Shown here: positions 43,405 through 51,148 of the stretch, piece after piece | Layout of the letters: every line of letters begins with the position of its first letter | Position numbering within the stretch: the first letter of the stretch is position 1 | Source of the DNA: Methylocystis heyeri | Lineage (GTDB): Bacteria; Pseudomonadota; Alphaproteobacteria; Rhizobiales; Beijerinckiaceae | Direction: 5' to 3' | DNA: 64,000 nt | Assembly (NCBI RefSeq): GCF_004802635.2 | Contig: NZ_CP046052.1 | Coordinates: 2,108,001 to 2,172,000 of the forward strand | Notes under the pieces: generated by a model | Databases searched by the model: none | Seen by the model: only the letters and a program-made list of their open reading frames with translations | What the model was told of the DNA's origin: nothing | Program-made: the position numbers and the translations under genes

Positions 43405-44330
43405 AGGGCGACCTCCATTCCGTCTTCGCCGATCTCCCAGCCGGCGGCGTTGGCCTCGCCCCGCTCTTTGGAGTCGGCGTCGAGCACCGGGTTCGAATTA
43501 TTGATGTGAACGTAGATCTTGCGGGCGACGTTCAGCTTTGAGAACGCCTTGATCGAGCCGTCTTCGCCGCTCATGTTGACATGGCCCATGCGCGAGCCGG
43601 TTTTGCCGAGCAGGCCCTGCTCGATCATCTCATATTCGTGCCACAGCGTGCCGTCGAAGAAGACCAGCTCCGCGTCGCGCAGGCGGCCTGCGAGGTCCTC
43701 GTCGATATTGGCGCAGCCCGGCACATAGAAGAAGGACTTGCCGCTGGCGGTCTCGGTGATCTTGACGCCGAGCGTGTCGCCTTCCTTGCTGCCGTAATCG
43801 GCGGCCATCGCGTCCTCGAGCCAGAGCGCGATCTTGCCCGGAACCGGAAAAGCCTCGACGCTGAGGCCGAGATCGACGCCCGCCCCTTTGAGCGCCACCG
43901 GCGCGCGTAGCGGCAGTTCCTCGCGTTCGACCACGGATTTCGCCAGCACGTCGAAGATCCGGTTGCCCGCCAGCACGTCCAGCACCCGCCTTGCGCCATA
44001 GACCGAGAGCGGTTGGGCCTCGCGCAGATTGAGCAGGCCGGCGACATGGTCGACGTCGCCGTTGGTGAGCACGGCGGCCTTGATCGGGCTGGCGCGCACG
44101 GGATCGTCGCTCGATGGCGAAAGCTCGGGGGCGTGGGCGATCTGTTCGCGCAGGTCCGGCGAAGCGTTGAGGAGAACCCAATCGCGCCCGTTGGCGCTCA
44201 CCGCCAAAGAGGATTGTGTGCGGCGCGAAAAGTTCGCGGCGCCCGCGCGCACGGCGCGGCAATTGGCGCAGTTGCAGTTCCATTGCGGGAAGCCGCCGCC
44301 GGCGCCCGAGCCTAAGATTCTGATGCGCAT
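43401..44330 (-). CDS. pqqB: PqqB, metallo-beta-lactamase-fold PQQ biosynthesis protein
   Basis: From ATG 44330 (MRIRILGSGAGGGFPQWNC) the protein has 309 residues, the normal length. The NCNCANC cysteine cluster, TQSSLAVS, NGDVDHVAGLL and HVNMSGEDGS are family blocks. PqqB probably hydroxylates the cross-linked Glu-Tyr intermediate. AACAGG precedes the start. A longer open frame upstream has no family similarity. The short pqqA gene that normally precedes pqqB is not found in 44331-44547. Confidence 0.96.
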   Translation of the reverse strand: MRIRILGSGAGGGFPQWNCNCANCRAVRAGAANFSRRTQSSLAVSANGRDWVLLNASPDLREQIAHAPELSPSSDDPVRASPIKAAVLTNGDVDHVAGLLNLREAQPLSVYGARRVLDVLAGNRIFDVLAKSVVEREELPLRAPVALKGAGVDLGLSVEAFPVPGKIALWLEDAMAADYGSKEGDTLGVKITETASGKSFFYVPGCANIDEDLAGRLRDAELVFFDGTLWHEYEMIEQGLLGKTGSRMGHVNMSGEDGSIKAFSKLNVARKIYVHINNSNPVLDADSKERGEANAAGWEIGEDGMEVAL

Positions 44331-44547
44331 CCTGTTAGCGCGGCTTGAGGCGTAAGCCCCGCCGGCCTCCCTCGATTTGTTTTGGTTGGCGGGCAATATG
44401 CACAGGCGCGGCGCCCCGGCGCAAGTGCGTCATTTCCGCGCCGGAAGATATGGTGAGATTGGTGAGGGCGCGCCATGCTGATCCGGGTCGTAGCCCCTTG
44501 CGATCGCCTTGACGAGCGCTGCGCCCGCTAGCCGGGCTTTTCCTCGA

Positions 44548-44898
44548 TCAGGAACCGGCCCCGCCGCAAGCCTTGTCGGGGACGCGCTGCATCTCATAGG
44601 CGTCGATGATCGCCCGGATCATGGGGCCGAAGCGGTCTTTCAGCTCGGCGCAACGGGTCGAACTGATGAGCTCGACGCCCTTGCGCTCGCTACGGATCAA
44701 GCCGGCTTCCCGCAGAATGCGGAAATGCTGGGAAAGCGTGGATTTTGGCAGCGCCCCATTTCTGACGTGAGCGAAGGCCGAACAGTTCTTGCCGCATTCG
44801 GCGGCGGCGAGCTGCGCGTAAATCTCGAGGCGGATCGGGTCCGACAGGGCGTGGAGAATGCCTTCGACGGTAATTTCATCCAGCTTGGGGTGGGGCAT
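44548..44898 (-). CDS. ArsR-family transcriptional repressor
   Basis: From MPHPKLDEITVEGIL (44898) the 116-residue protein has a winged helix-turn-helix: LHALSDPIRLEIYAQLA, then PKSTLSQHFRILREAGLIRSERKGVE, the recognition helix and wing. CGKNCSAF holds two cysteines that might sense redox state or metal, but the classical CVC metal motif is absent. It is divergent from the SDR gene at 44994, and a palindrome covers the shared control region. A longer start at 44943 would overlap that palindrome and is less likely. Confidence 0.87.
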   Translation of the reverse strand: MPHPKLDEITVEGILHALSDPIRLEIYAQLAAAECGKNCSAFAHVRNGALPKSTLSQHFRILREAGLIRSERKGVELISSTRCAELKDRFGPMIRAIIDAYEMQRVPDKACGGAGS

Positions 44899-44927
44899 GG
44901 GTCTCATTTTGCCGAATATCGCACAGA

Positions 44928-44964
44928 TTGACATTTCGCGCATTAGTTCATTAGTATTGAACTA
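44928..44964 (+). promoter_or_regulatory. SDR promoter with overlapping ArsR-type operator
   Basis: TTGACA (44928-44933) and TAGTAT (44952-44957) are 18 bases apart and point toward the SDR gene. A perfect inverted repeat TAGTTCA-N7-TGAACTA (44944-44964) covers the -10. Binding of the divergent ArsR protein would block transcription. Sites are seen; binding is inferred. Confidence 0.7.
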
Positions 44965-44993
44965 CGGAATAACCGCACACCGAGGACATCGAG

Positions 44994-45743
44994 ATGGGCA
45001 AGCTATCTGGAAGAATTGCAATCGTGACAGGCGGCAACAGCGGCATCGGCCTCGCCGCGGCCAAGCTCTTCGCCGCCGAAGGGGCGCAGGTCGTAATCAC
45101 GGGCCGCCGCAAAGCCGAATTGGATGCGGCTCGCACGGAGATTGGTCATGGAGCCCTGGCGATTCAGGGCGACGTATCGCAGCTCGACGATCTCGACCGA
45201 CTCTATGCCGAGGTGAAACAGAAATTCGGCCGGGTCGACGTCCTGTTCGCAAACGCGGGCCTTGTGGAACTCGCGCCGCTCGAAGGCGTTACCGAAGCGC
45301 ATTTCGACAAACAGTTCGACATCAATGTGAAGGGGCTGCTGTTCACGGTCCAAAAGGCTTTGCCGCTACTCAGCGCCGGCGGCGCGATCATCATCAATTC
45401 GTCGATCGCGAACACCAAGGGGATGGCCGGGTTCGGTGTCTATTCGGCGACGAAGGCGGCTGTTCGTTCATTCGCCCGGACATGGACGACGGAGTTGAAG
45501 AACCGCAAAATTCGCGTGAATGTCATTAGTCCAGGCCCTATCGAAACGCCGATATTCGGAAAGATGGGCTTGTCGGAAAGCCAGATCGACGAGTTTGGCG
45601 CGAGCATTTCCGAACAGGTTCCGCTCGGCCGCTTCGGCAAGCCGGAAGAAATCGCCAAAGTGGCTCTATTCCTGGCGTCTGAGGATTCAAGCTATATCGC
45701 CGGCGCAGAGATTTTCGTCGATGGCGGCATGGTCGCCGTTTAG
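44994..45743 (+). CDS. Short-chain dehydrogenase/reductase (classical SDR)
   Basis: This 249-residue enzyme has the nucleotide site VTGGNSGIGLAAAKLF, the NAG motif in LFANAGLVEL, catalytic Ser in INSSIA, YxxxK as YSATKAAVRSF, and SPGPIETPIFG. The C-terminal VDGGMVAV is typical. The Arg in TGRRKAEL suggests NADP(H). The substrate is unknown. ArsR-controlled divergent SDRs of this type often respond to electrophiles, but that is inference. Confidence 0.93.
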   Translation: MGKLSGRIAIVTGGNSGIGLAAAKLFAAEGAQVVITGRRKAELDAARTEIGHGALAIQGDVSQLDDLDRLYAEVKQKFGRVDVLFANAGLVELAPLEGVTEAHFDKQFDINVKGLLFTVQKALPLLSAGGAIIINSSIANTKGMAGFGVYSATKAAVRSFARTWTTELKNRKIRVNVISPGPIETPIFGKMGLSESQIDEFGASISEQVPLGRFGKPEEIAKVALFLASEDSSYIAGAEIFVDGGMVAV

Positions 45744-45821
45744 TGCCGCGCCCTTCGGACCCTTTGAACGCCTCTGCCCAATAATCTCCCAAATGCACAC
45801 TTCTCGAAAGGCGCCAGACTC

Positions 45822-46022
45822 GTCATGACCGGGCTTGTCCCGGTCATCCACGCCAAGCAGCCGAGAAATCTTGGGAGTGCGCCTGCAAGCTTTCGTGTTT
45901 TGCGCAACGGCGCTCTCGCCTGATCTTTGGCCAGGCGATCGCTACAACTGCGGAGCGACGCGCAACTTCGCAAGAAACTCCAATGTCCCGGAGTGGATGG
46001 CCGGGACAAGCCCGGCCATGAC
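45822..46022. repeat. MITE-like element with ~33-bp terminal inverted repeats
   Basis: The left end begins GTCATGACCGGGCTTGTCCC and the right end finishes with its near-perfect complement, GGGACAAGCCCGGCCATGAC. The arms agree over about 33 bases with a few mismatches. They enclose about 135 bp without a supported gene. The arms are themselves palindromic (CCGGGCTTGTCCCGG). It fills most of the gap between the SDR and DUF1993 genes. Confidence 0.7.
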
Positions 46023-46075
46023 GGCTCTCGGGATAAATGTGCAACTCCCTTAGTCACGATAATAAGGATAATTCA

Positions 46076-46603
46076 ATGTCATATTCGATGTCCCGCGCTT
46101 CGCTGCCCGCGCTGAAAACCAGCCTCGGCGTCTTGTCGTCACTGCTCGACAAGGCGGCGGCGTTCTGCGCAACGAAGAAAATAGAAGACGCAACTCTCCT
46201 TCAGCTGCGCCTCGCTCCCGACATGTTCGCCTTCGTCCGTCAGGTGCAGATCGCGACCGATCACGCCAAGAACGGCGCCTCTCGCCTCGCTGGCGTGGAA
46301 CCTCCGCGTTACGACGACACCGAGACAAGCCTCGCGCAGTTGAAGACCCGCGTCGACGCGACGATAAACTATCTCGAAACGCTCGACCCCAAAGCGATCG
46401 ACGCATCGGAAGATCGAGAGATCGTCTTTGCGATGGGCCCGAACGCGAAGGGGCGGATGAAGGGCGACGCCTATCTCGCTCAATATCTGCTGCCGAACTT
46501 CTATTTCCACCTTACGGCGGCCTATGCGATTCTGCGTCACAACGGCGTCGAGATCGGAAAGCGGGACTTTCTTGGAGCTATCCCGCTGGAGCCTGTCTCG
46601 TAA
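46076..46603 (+). CDS. DUF1993 family protein
   Basis: This 175-residue helical protein contains the DUF1993 (DinB-like four-helix) pattern: LRLAPDMFAFVRQVQIATDHAKNG near residue 60, FAMGPNAKGRMKGDAYLAQYLLPNFYFHLTAAYAILRHNGVEIGKRDFLG at the end. The invariant histidines (TDHAK, FYFHLT) suggest a metal site, as in DinB proteins, but the activity is unknown. AAGGATA precedes the ATG. Confidence 0.88.
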   Translation: MSYSMSRASLPALKTSLGVLSSLLDKAAAFCATKKIEDATLLQLRLAPDMFAFVRQVQIATDHAKNGASRLAGVEPPRYDDTETSLAQLKTRVDATINYLETLDPKAIDASEDREIVFAMGPNAKGRMKGDAYLAQYLLPNFYFHLTAAYAILRHNGVEIGKRDFLGAIPLEPVS

Positions 46604-46634
46604 CTTCAACTGACGCCTTCGGCCCCAAGTCGCG

Positions 46635-46680
46635 CCCTCGTCCTTCGAGACGCCCGCTGCGCGGGCCCTCAGGACGAGGG
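46635..46680. repeat. Dispersed palindromic repeat family D, copy 1
   Basis: The ends CCCTCGTCCT/AGGACGAGGG are perfect complements and the core reads CGAGACGCCCGCTGCGCGGG. It overlaps the 3' end of the carboxymuconolactone decarboxylase-like gene, so the last residues of that protein are encoded by the repeat. Confidence 0.75.
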
Positions 46681-47013
46681 GGAAGCCGTATGATCCATTT
46701 CCTCGAAGACTTTCCGCGCGATCTTGAGCGCGGTCATCGCGGGCGGCCAGCCGGCGTAGAAAGCAAGATGCGTGATCGCGCCGATGATCTCGTCGCGGGT
46801 GAGACCATTCTCCACCGCTTTCCTGAAATGGAAGGGCATTTCATTGACGCGATAGAGCGAGATCAGGCTGGCGACCGTCACCAGGCTGCGATCGCGCGGG
46901 CTCAGGGCCGCATCTCGCCAGACATCTCCGAACAGCACCTCATCGGTGATGTCCGCAAGATGAGGCGCAATGTCGCCGAAAGATTTGCGCGCGTTCTTGG
47001 GTTCTTCGGCCAT
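46669..47013 (-). CDS. Carboxymuconolactone decarboxylase family protein
   Basis: From ATG 47013, preceded by GGAGAACAGG, this encodes 114 residues: VLFGDVWRDAALSPRDRSLVTVASLISLYRVNEMPFHFRKAVENGLTRDEIIGAITHLAFYAGWP, the standard CMD fold. It lacks the CxxC of AhpD peroxidases. Stand-alone members of this type are often thiol-independent and of unknown substrate. The final residues (TASPSS) derive from repeat D. Confidence 0.9.
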   Translation of the reverse strand: MAEEPKNARKSFGDIAPHLADITDEVLFGDVWRDAALSPRDRSLVTVASLISLYRVNEMPFHFRKAVENGLTRDEIIGAITHLAFYAGWPPAMTALKIARKVFEEMDHTASPSS

Positions 47014-47045
47014 TATCCTGTTCTCCGGGTCGATAAAGGACTTTC

Positions 47046-47160
47046 TCACCCTGAGAAGGCCCCGCAGAGGCCGCCTCGAAGGGCGTAGGCAGTCCGGTTC
47101 ACAACTCTTGCCCTCGCCCTTCGAGACGCCCGCTACGCGCGGGCCCTCTGGACGAGAGTG
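47046..47160. repeat. Repeat family D, copies 2 and 3 upstream of the CMD gene
   Basis: 47046-47085 (CACCCTGAGAAGGCC...CCTCGAAGGGCG) is a variant in the opposite orientation. 47111-47160 (CCCTCGCCCTTCGAGACGCCCGCTACGCGCGGG...GACGAG) matches 46635-46680. Together with copy 1 they flank the CMD gene on both sides. The remainder of 47161-47386 shows no gene and holds the promoter region of 47387. Confidence 0.7.
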
Positions 47161-47386
47161 GCGAAAAGCGTCGAGAGGCTTCAGCTCAGCAATACTTAAG
47201 GCAGCGCTCGCAGAAATTAAAATTGCCCGATGAAGGATACAAAGTCACAGACACTTTAATATGAGAATGTGATTTTACGACACAGCCCCATCGGTTCATT
47301 CCGGCCGATAGCAAACAGACCCAGCGTATAGCACACCGCCCGTCATTTGTTTGACTTAGGGGTGCGGCTCTGTCGTGGAGAAAAAC

Positions 47387-47851
47387 ATGAATATACCTGA
47401 CCTTACTGTCATAGAGATGATCGCCCTCTTTGCGCTCGGCTTTGTCATGGTCGTCGCAGGCGGCGTCGGCTTCATGCGCAGCAACCCCGTGCTGATGGAG
47501 AGTCGGCACCGGCTTTCTCTCGGCGTCGTGTTCGCCGCGGCAGGCTTCATGTTCGTCGCAGGCATCGGCGTGCATTTCACCGGCTCGAGCAACACATCCT
47601 TTCTCAAAGGGCAAATGCAGCGCGCCTCGCAATGCGAACTCACAAGCGAATCGGCGCATCCTGAAGCCCGCGGCGCCGGCAGCGGCGTGATTTCGCGGCA
47701 GATTGTCGCCTGCATGCGGACCGCCGGCTACAATTGGAGCGAAAGAACGGCGCAATGCCAGGACGCGCCGGTCGCGACGAACGGATATTGCTACGAACCC
47801 GTGGCCTGGTTCGATCGCGCGGTGACGACGACTCAACTGATGTTCGATTGA
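47387..47851 (+). CDS. Two-helix membrane protein of unknown function
   Basis: From ATG 47387, preceded by GGAGAAAAAC, this encodes 154 residues. Two membrane helices (about 10-28 and 45-65) are followed by a periplasmic or cytoplasmic tail with four cysteines (ASQCEL, VACMRT, AQCQD, GYCYEP). The tail contains ISRQIVACMRTAGYNWSERTAQC. The family is not recognised. A 39-residue membrane ORF follows 14 bp downstream, so both are probably co-expressed. Confidence 0.65.
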   Translation: MNIPDLTVIEMIALFALGFVMVVAGGVGFMRSNPVLMESRHRLSLGVVFAAAGFMFVAGIGVHFTGSSNTSFLKGQMQRASQCELTSESAHPEARGAGSGVISRQIVACMRTAGYNWSERTAQCQDAPVATNGYCYEPVAWFDRAVTTTQLMFD

Positions 47852-47865
47852 GAAGAGAGGTCGCC

Positions 47866-47985
47866 GTGAATTACCGCCTGGCAATCGTCGCTTTGGGGAT
47901 CGGGTTGTTTGTCGCCGCGATGATTCCCTATGCCTATAAACCCCGATGCTCAAACCCCGAGTGCACGCCGACGGCGCCGTATTAG
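47866..47985 (+). CDS. Small single-helix membrane protein (39 residues)
   Basis: It starts at GTG 47866, eight bases after AGAGAGG, 14 bp behind the previous gene. It has a membrane helix (LAIVALGIGLFVAAMIPYAY) and a Cys pair CSNPEC near the end. The TAG stop is formed by the TA target plus the first G of the IS element at 47985. The flanking base beyond the IS is also G, so the protein would end the same way without the insertion. Confidence 0.6.
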   Translation: MNYRLAIVALGIGLFVAAMIPYAYKPRCSNPECTPTAPY

Positions 47986-48822
47986 GGTCCAGACCCATAA
48001 AGTGCTTGGCGTAAAGAGCGGGTTGTGATTCAGGGCTTCCGAAAGGAAGCGCCGATGATTCCCGATCAATTCTGGCTGACAGATGCGCAGTTTTCGAAGA
48101 TTGCGCCACATCTTCCCACTGACACGCGCGGCAAGGCGCGGGTCGACGACCGCAGGGTCATCAGCGGCATCGTCCAAGTGCTCAAATCCGGCGGGCGCTG
48201 GGTCGACGCACCGCCGGAATACGGGCCCAAAAAGACACTTTATAATCGCTATGTCCGTTGGGCCGCCAAGGGCGTCTGGGTCGACTTGTTCCATGCACTC
48301 GCTCAAGCCGGCGGGCCGCCGACGGAAGTTCTCATCGACTCCTCGGCGGTGAAAGCGCATCGCTCGGCCAGCGGCGGCAAAGGGGGGAGAAAAATCAGGC
48401 CATCGGCCGCTCGCGCGGTGGACGCACAACGAAAATCCACGCGCTGACCGACGCGCAATGTCGACCCATAGCTTTCATGCTCACAGCCGGAAACGTCGCC
48501 GATTGCACAGCGGGCGCGGAACTTCTTGCCCATCTTCCGCCTTGCGAAGTCCTCCACGGCGACAAGGGATACGACAGCAACGCCATCCGCCGTAGGATCG
48601 AGGACGGCGGCGCACTGCCGAATATTCCGCCCAAGGCCAACCGCAAATGGAAGAACTGCTTTTCGCCGCTCCTCTATCGAAACCGCAACGCCATCGAGCG
48701 CATGTTCTGCCGTTTAAAGGATTTTAGACGCGTGGCGACGCGCTACGACAGAAACGCCGTCAATTTCCTCGCCGCCGTTTGCCTCGCTGCCACTGTCAGC
48801 TATTGGTTATGAGTCTGGGCCC
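47985..48822 (+). mobile_element. IS5-family (IS427-like) insertion sequence, 838 bp
   Basis: The left end GGGTCCAGACCCATAA and the complement of the right end GGGCCCAGACTCATAA are terminal inverted repeats matching at 14 of 16 positions. They are flanked by a TA duplication (47983-47984 and 48823-48824), the usual target of this group. A single transposase in two overlapping frames fills the element. It looks intact. Confidence 0.9.
48055..48812 (+). CDS. IS5-family transposase, produced by -1 frameshift
   Basis: The first frame (48055-48447) gives the N-terminal DNA-binding part and the first catalytic Asp in VLIDSSAVKAHRSA. The second frame continues to 48812 with KGGEKNQAIGRSRGG, the second Asp in HGDKGYDS and the Glu in RNAIERMFCRLKDFRRVATRYD. 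The switch is at AAAGGGGGGAG (48379-48389), where a -1 slip on the G-run joins them. Such slippage is normal for the IS427 group. AAAGGAAG precedes the ATG. Confidence 0.88.
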
Positions 48823-48856
48823 TAGGGACGGGAACAAGCCTCGAATTTTTGCAGCC

Positions 48857-48885
48857 GGGCCTTGGTGGAGCCGCCGCCAAGGCCC
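48857..48885. terminator. Hairpin downstream of cobU and the IS (weak terminator candidate)
   Basis: The perfect stem GGGCCTTGG/CCAAGGCCC has an 11-base loop. On the minus strand a GCAAAAATT follows and no U-tract, so it is uncertain whether it ends the cbiD-cobU transcript. Confidence 0.35.
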
Positions 48886-48911
48886 TGAGCGTCTCAATCA
48901 AACCCTGGCCC

Positions 48912-49433
48912 CTACCCGCCCTTGGCCATCAGCGGATAGCCCGCGACGGTGAGCGCGACGCGGCTCGACACCCGCGCGACGGCCTGATGCAGTTCGCCCG
49001 CCGCATCGCGGAAGGCGCGGGCGAGCGCATTTTCAGGCACGATCGAAAGTCCGACTTCCGAGGCGACTGCGACGGTCGGCGCCCCGCGGGCGGCCAACGC
49101 CGCAACCAGAGCCGCCCGATCGGCTTCGAGATCAGCCCCCGCCAGCAGCCGGTTGGAAAGCCACAGAGTGAGGCAATCGATCAGCATGGGCCGCCCGGCT
49201 TCGGCGTCCGCCACGATGCGGGGCAGTTCATGCGGCGCCTCCACCGTGCGCCAATCCTCACCCCTTCGCGCCCGGTGCTTGTCGATGCGCGCGCGCATTT
49301 CTTCGTCGAAGATTTCCGCAGTGGCGACATAGGTCCATGGCGCAGGGTTGGCGACGATCAGCCCTTCGGCATAGGCGCTTTTTCCTGAGCGGGCGCCGCC
49401 GAGGACGAGGGTCAGAAACGGGTTTTCCTTCAT
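48912..49433 (-). CDS. cobU: Adenosylcobinamide kinase/adenosylcobinamide-phosphate guanylyltransferase
   Basis: This 173-residue enzyme (CobU in enteric, CobP in aerobic naming) phosphorylates adenosylcobinamide and transfers GMP during nucleotide-loop assembly of B12. Walker A is LGGARSGKSAYAE; YVATAEIFDEEMRARIDKHRARRG holds the guanylylated-His region, and LIDCLTLWLSN and SEVGLSIVPENALAR are family blocks. The start overlaps the cbiD stop by 4 bp. Confidence 0.95.
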   Translation of the reverse strand: MKENPFLTLVLGGARSGKSAYAEGLIVANPAPWTYVATAEIFDEEMRARIDKHRARRGEDWRTVEAPHELPRIVADAEAGRPMLIDCLTLWLSNRLLAGADLEADRAALVAALAARGAPTVAVASEVGLSIVPENALARAFRDAAGELHQAVARVSSRVALTVAGYPLMAKGG

Positions 49434-50533
49434 GCCGTCGCCTTGCGAAAATCCGCGCGCGCCAGAAGGGCCCCATCGCGGTCGAACACCATGGTTTCGA
49501 GCTCGACGCCCGGGTTATCCAGCGCGCGCGCCGCGGTCTGCCAGGCTCTGAGCGCGACCAGACCGGGCAAGTCGACGCCCGCCTCCTGAGAAAGATGCAG
49601 CGCCTCCAGCGCGCTGTTGGCGATTTCGATGCGCAGGGCGAGCCCCTCATGGGCGCCGGCCTCGCGCGCCATCCGCGCCATCTGCGTCATATCGAGGCTG
49701 GAGCGGCTGGAATGAAGATCGAGCCGCCCTTGTGCGAGCTTGGTCAATTTGGCGAAACCGCCGCCGATGGTGACCCGCGGCACGGGGTTCCGGTGCAAAT
49801 ATTTCAGCAATCCCCCGGCGAAGTCGCCCATCTCCACCATCGCCTCCTCGGGCAAAGCGTGGAGCGCGCGCACAGCGGCCTCGGAGGTCGAGCCGGTGGT
49901 TCCGGCGATATGGATCAGGCCGCTGGCTCTGGCGACGTCCACGCCGCGGTGAATGCTGTCGATCCATGCCGCGCAGGAAAAAGGCACGACGATTCCGGTC
50001 GTGCCCAGCACTGAAAGCCCGCCGACAATGCCGAGCCGGCCGTTGAGCGTATGTTTCGCGATCTCCTCGCCGCCCGGAATCGAGATTTCAATTTCAGCGT
50101 CGGGCGCGACGCCGAGGGACATCGCCGCCTCGGCGAGGTTTTCGCGCATCATGGCGCGGGGAACGGGGTTGATCGCGGGCTCGCCAACAGGCAGCGGCAG
50201 GCCGGGGCGCGTCACCGTTCCGACCCCCTCCCCGGCCCGGAAAGTCACGCCTGTCCCTGCGGGGCTGCGAGTTACCTTGGCGAGGATGAGGGCGCCATGA
50301 GTCACGTCCGGGTCGTCGCCGGCGTCCTTGACCACGCCCGCCTCCGCGAAGCCATCGCCCTGCGTGTGACGCGCCAGCGCAAAAGAAACCCGGCGTCCGC
50401 CCGGCAAGGCGATCTCGACCGGATCGGGCGGGCAGCCGCGGTGCAGCGCGACGAAGGCCGCTCGCGCCGCCGCCGTGGCGCAGGCGCCGGTGGTCCAGCC
50501 CCGGCGCAAGGGTTTTTCTGGTGGGTGGGTCAT
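49430..50533 (-). CDS. cbiD: Cobalt-precorrin-5B C1-methyltransferase
   Basis: From ATG 50533 (MTHPPEKPLRRGWTTGACATAAA) this encodes 367 residues. The N-terminal TTGACA block, VVKDAGDDPDVTHGA, PREAMM-like VPRAMMRENL, GTTGIVVPFS and IGGGFAKLTKLAQG are CbiD signatures. CbiD methylates C1 of the corrin ring with SAM in the cobalt-early route. A GTG nine codons upstream is possible. It overlaps cobU and no cobalamin riboswitch was recognised upstream. Confidence 0.95.
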   Translation of the reverse strand: MTHPPEKPLRRGWTTGACATAAARAAFVALHRGCPPDPVEIALPGGRRVSFALARHTQGDGFAEAGVVKDAGDDPDVTHGALILAKVTRSPAGTGVTFRAGEGVGTVTRPGLPLPVGEPAINPVPRAMMRENLAEAAMSLGVAPDAEIEISIPGGEEIAKHTLNGRLGIVGGLSVLGTTGIVVPFSCAAWIDSIHRGVDVARASGLIHIAGTTGSTSEAAVRALHALPEEAMVEMGDFAGGLLKYLHRNPVPRVTIGGGFAKLTKLAQGRLDLHSSRSSLDMTQMARMAREAGAHEGLALRIEIANSALEALHLSQEAGVDLPGLVALRAWQTAARALDNPGVELETMVFDRDGALLARADFRKATA

Positions 50534-50581
50534 GGGGATTCTTATAAGCGGTTTTCCCACTCGTCGCCGGGGTTGATTTGC

Positions 50582-50594
50582 ATCGTATTACGAT
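50582..50594. promoter_or_regulatory. Palindrome upstream of cbiD
   Basis: ATCGTA-T-TACGAT is a perfect inverted repeat about 50 bp before the cbiD start, next to TTATAT on the minus strand that could be a -10. A regulator site is plausible; the protein is not known. Confidence 0.4.
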
Positions 50595-50777
50595 ATAACA
50601 ATGCGTGCGTTTCCGCTGCCGCGGGAACTGCTCCGGCCACGAGGGGCTCGGGCGCGGCGAGATCCCGCACCCCGATCTTGCCGCATCCGAGCCCTGACGG
50701 GCGTCACTTTCCTGCGTGCAGGCGCGCCCCAAACGCGCCGTCTCCCGCCAAAGCGGAATGTTTCAACGTTTTGTATA

Positions 50778-50791
50778 TTGACCAGGGTCAA
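50778..50791 (+). promoter_or_regulatory. FNR/FixK-type palindrome
   Basis: TTGACCAGGGTCAA fits the TTGAN-N4-NTCAA layout of CRP/FNR-family sites with perfect symmetry. It is about 135 bp before the small membrane ORF at 50927 on the plus strand. The remainder of 50534-50926 shows no gene. Oxygen control is inferred only. Confidence 0.45.
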
Positions 50792-50926
50792 ATTTACATG
50801 TTGATGGCGCTGACATCGTTCCTGATGTCCTTGCGCGATCTCCTGGAATGCGCGTCATTTCGGAACCGAGCGAATCCCGGCGCTCGGTCCTGATGAAATT
50901 TTCCGGGCGAAATAAAAGGTAAAAAA

Positions 50927-51037
50927 ATGAAAAGAGACACCACCGCCATCATGAAGCAGCTCGGCTGGGTCGTTGCCGGAATCGGATGCATCTTCGCGCT
51001 GATCCACTTCGCGCCCATCATCTCGCACGGCGGCTGA
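50927..51037 (+). CDS. Small membrane protein (36 residues)
   Basis: ATG 50927 is preceded by AAAAGGTAAAA. The product is MKRDTTAIMKQLGW followed by one membrane helix (VVAGIGCIFALIHFAPII) and ends SHGG. A perfect 11-bp inverted repeat (CGAGGACGCGA/TCGCGTCCTCG) begins a few bases after the stop. Too short for family assignment. The ribosome site, the helix and the following hairpin support a real gene. Confidence 0.55.
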   Translation: MKRDTTAIMKQLGWVVAGIGCIFALIHFAPIISHGG

Positions 51038-51148
51038 TCTTGCCGAGGACGCGAGGCGGCTGGTCCTCTTCGCGTCCTCGCCCGCGACATCCCTGCCGCA
51101 ATCGGCTATGCCTTGCCGGCTTCACTTTTTAGAGGGCAGGAGCAGAGC

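Noticed and set aside
44331-44547. pqqA peptide gene before pqqB
   Set aside because: All short frames were read; none contains the Glu-x3-Tyr core in a 20-40 residue peptide.
50534-50700. Cobalamin riboswitch upstream of cbiD
   Set aside because: No B12-box-like conserved core was recognised; only a short palindrome is present.
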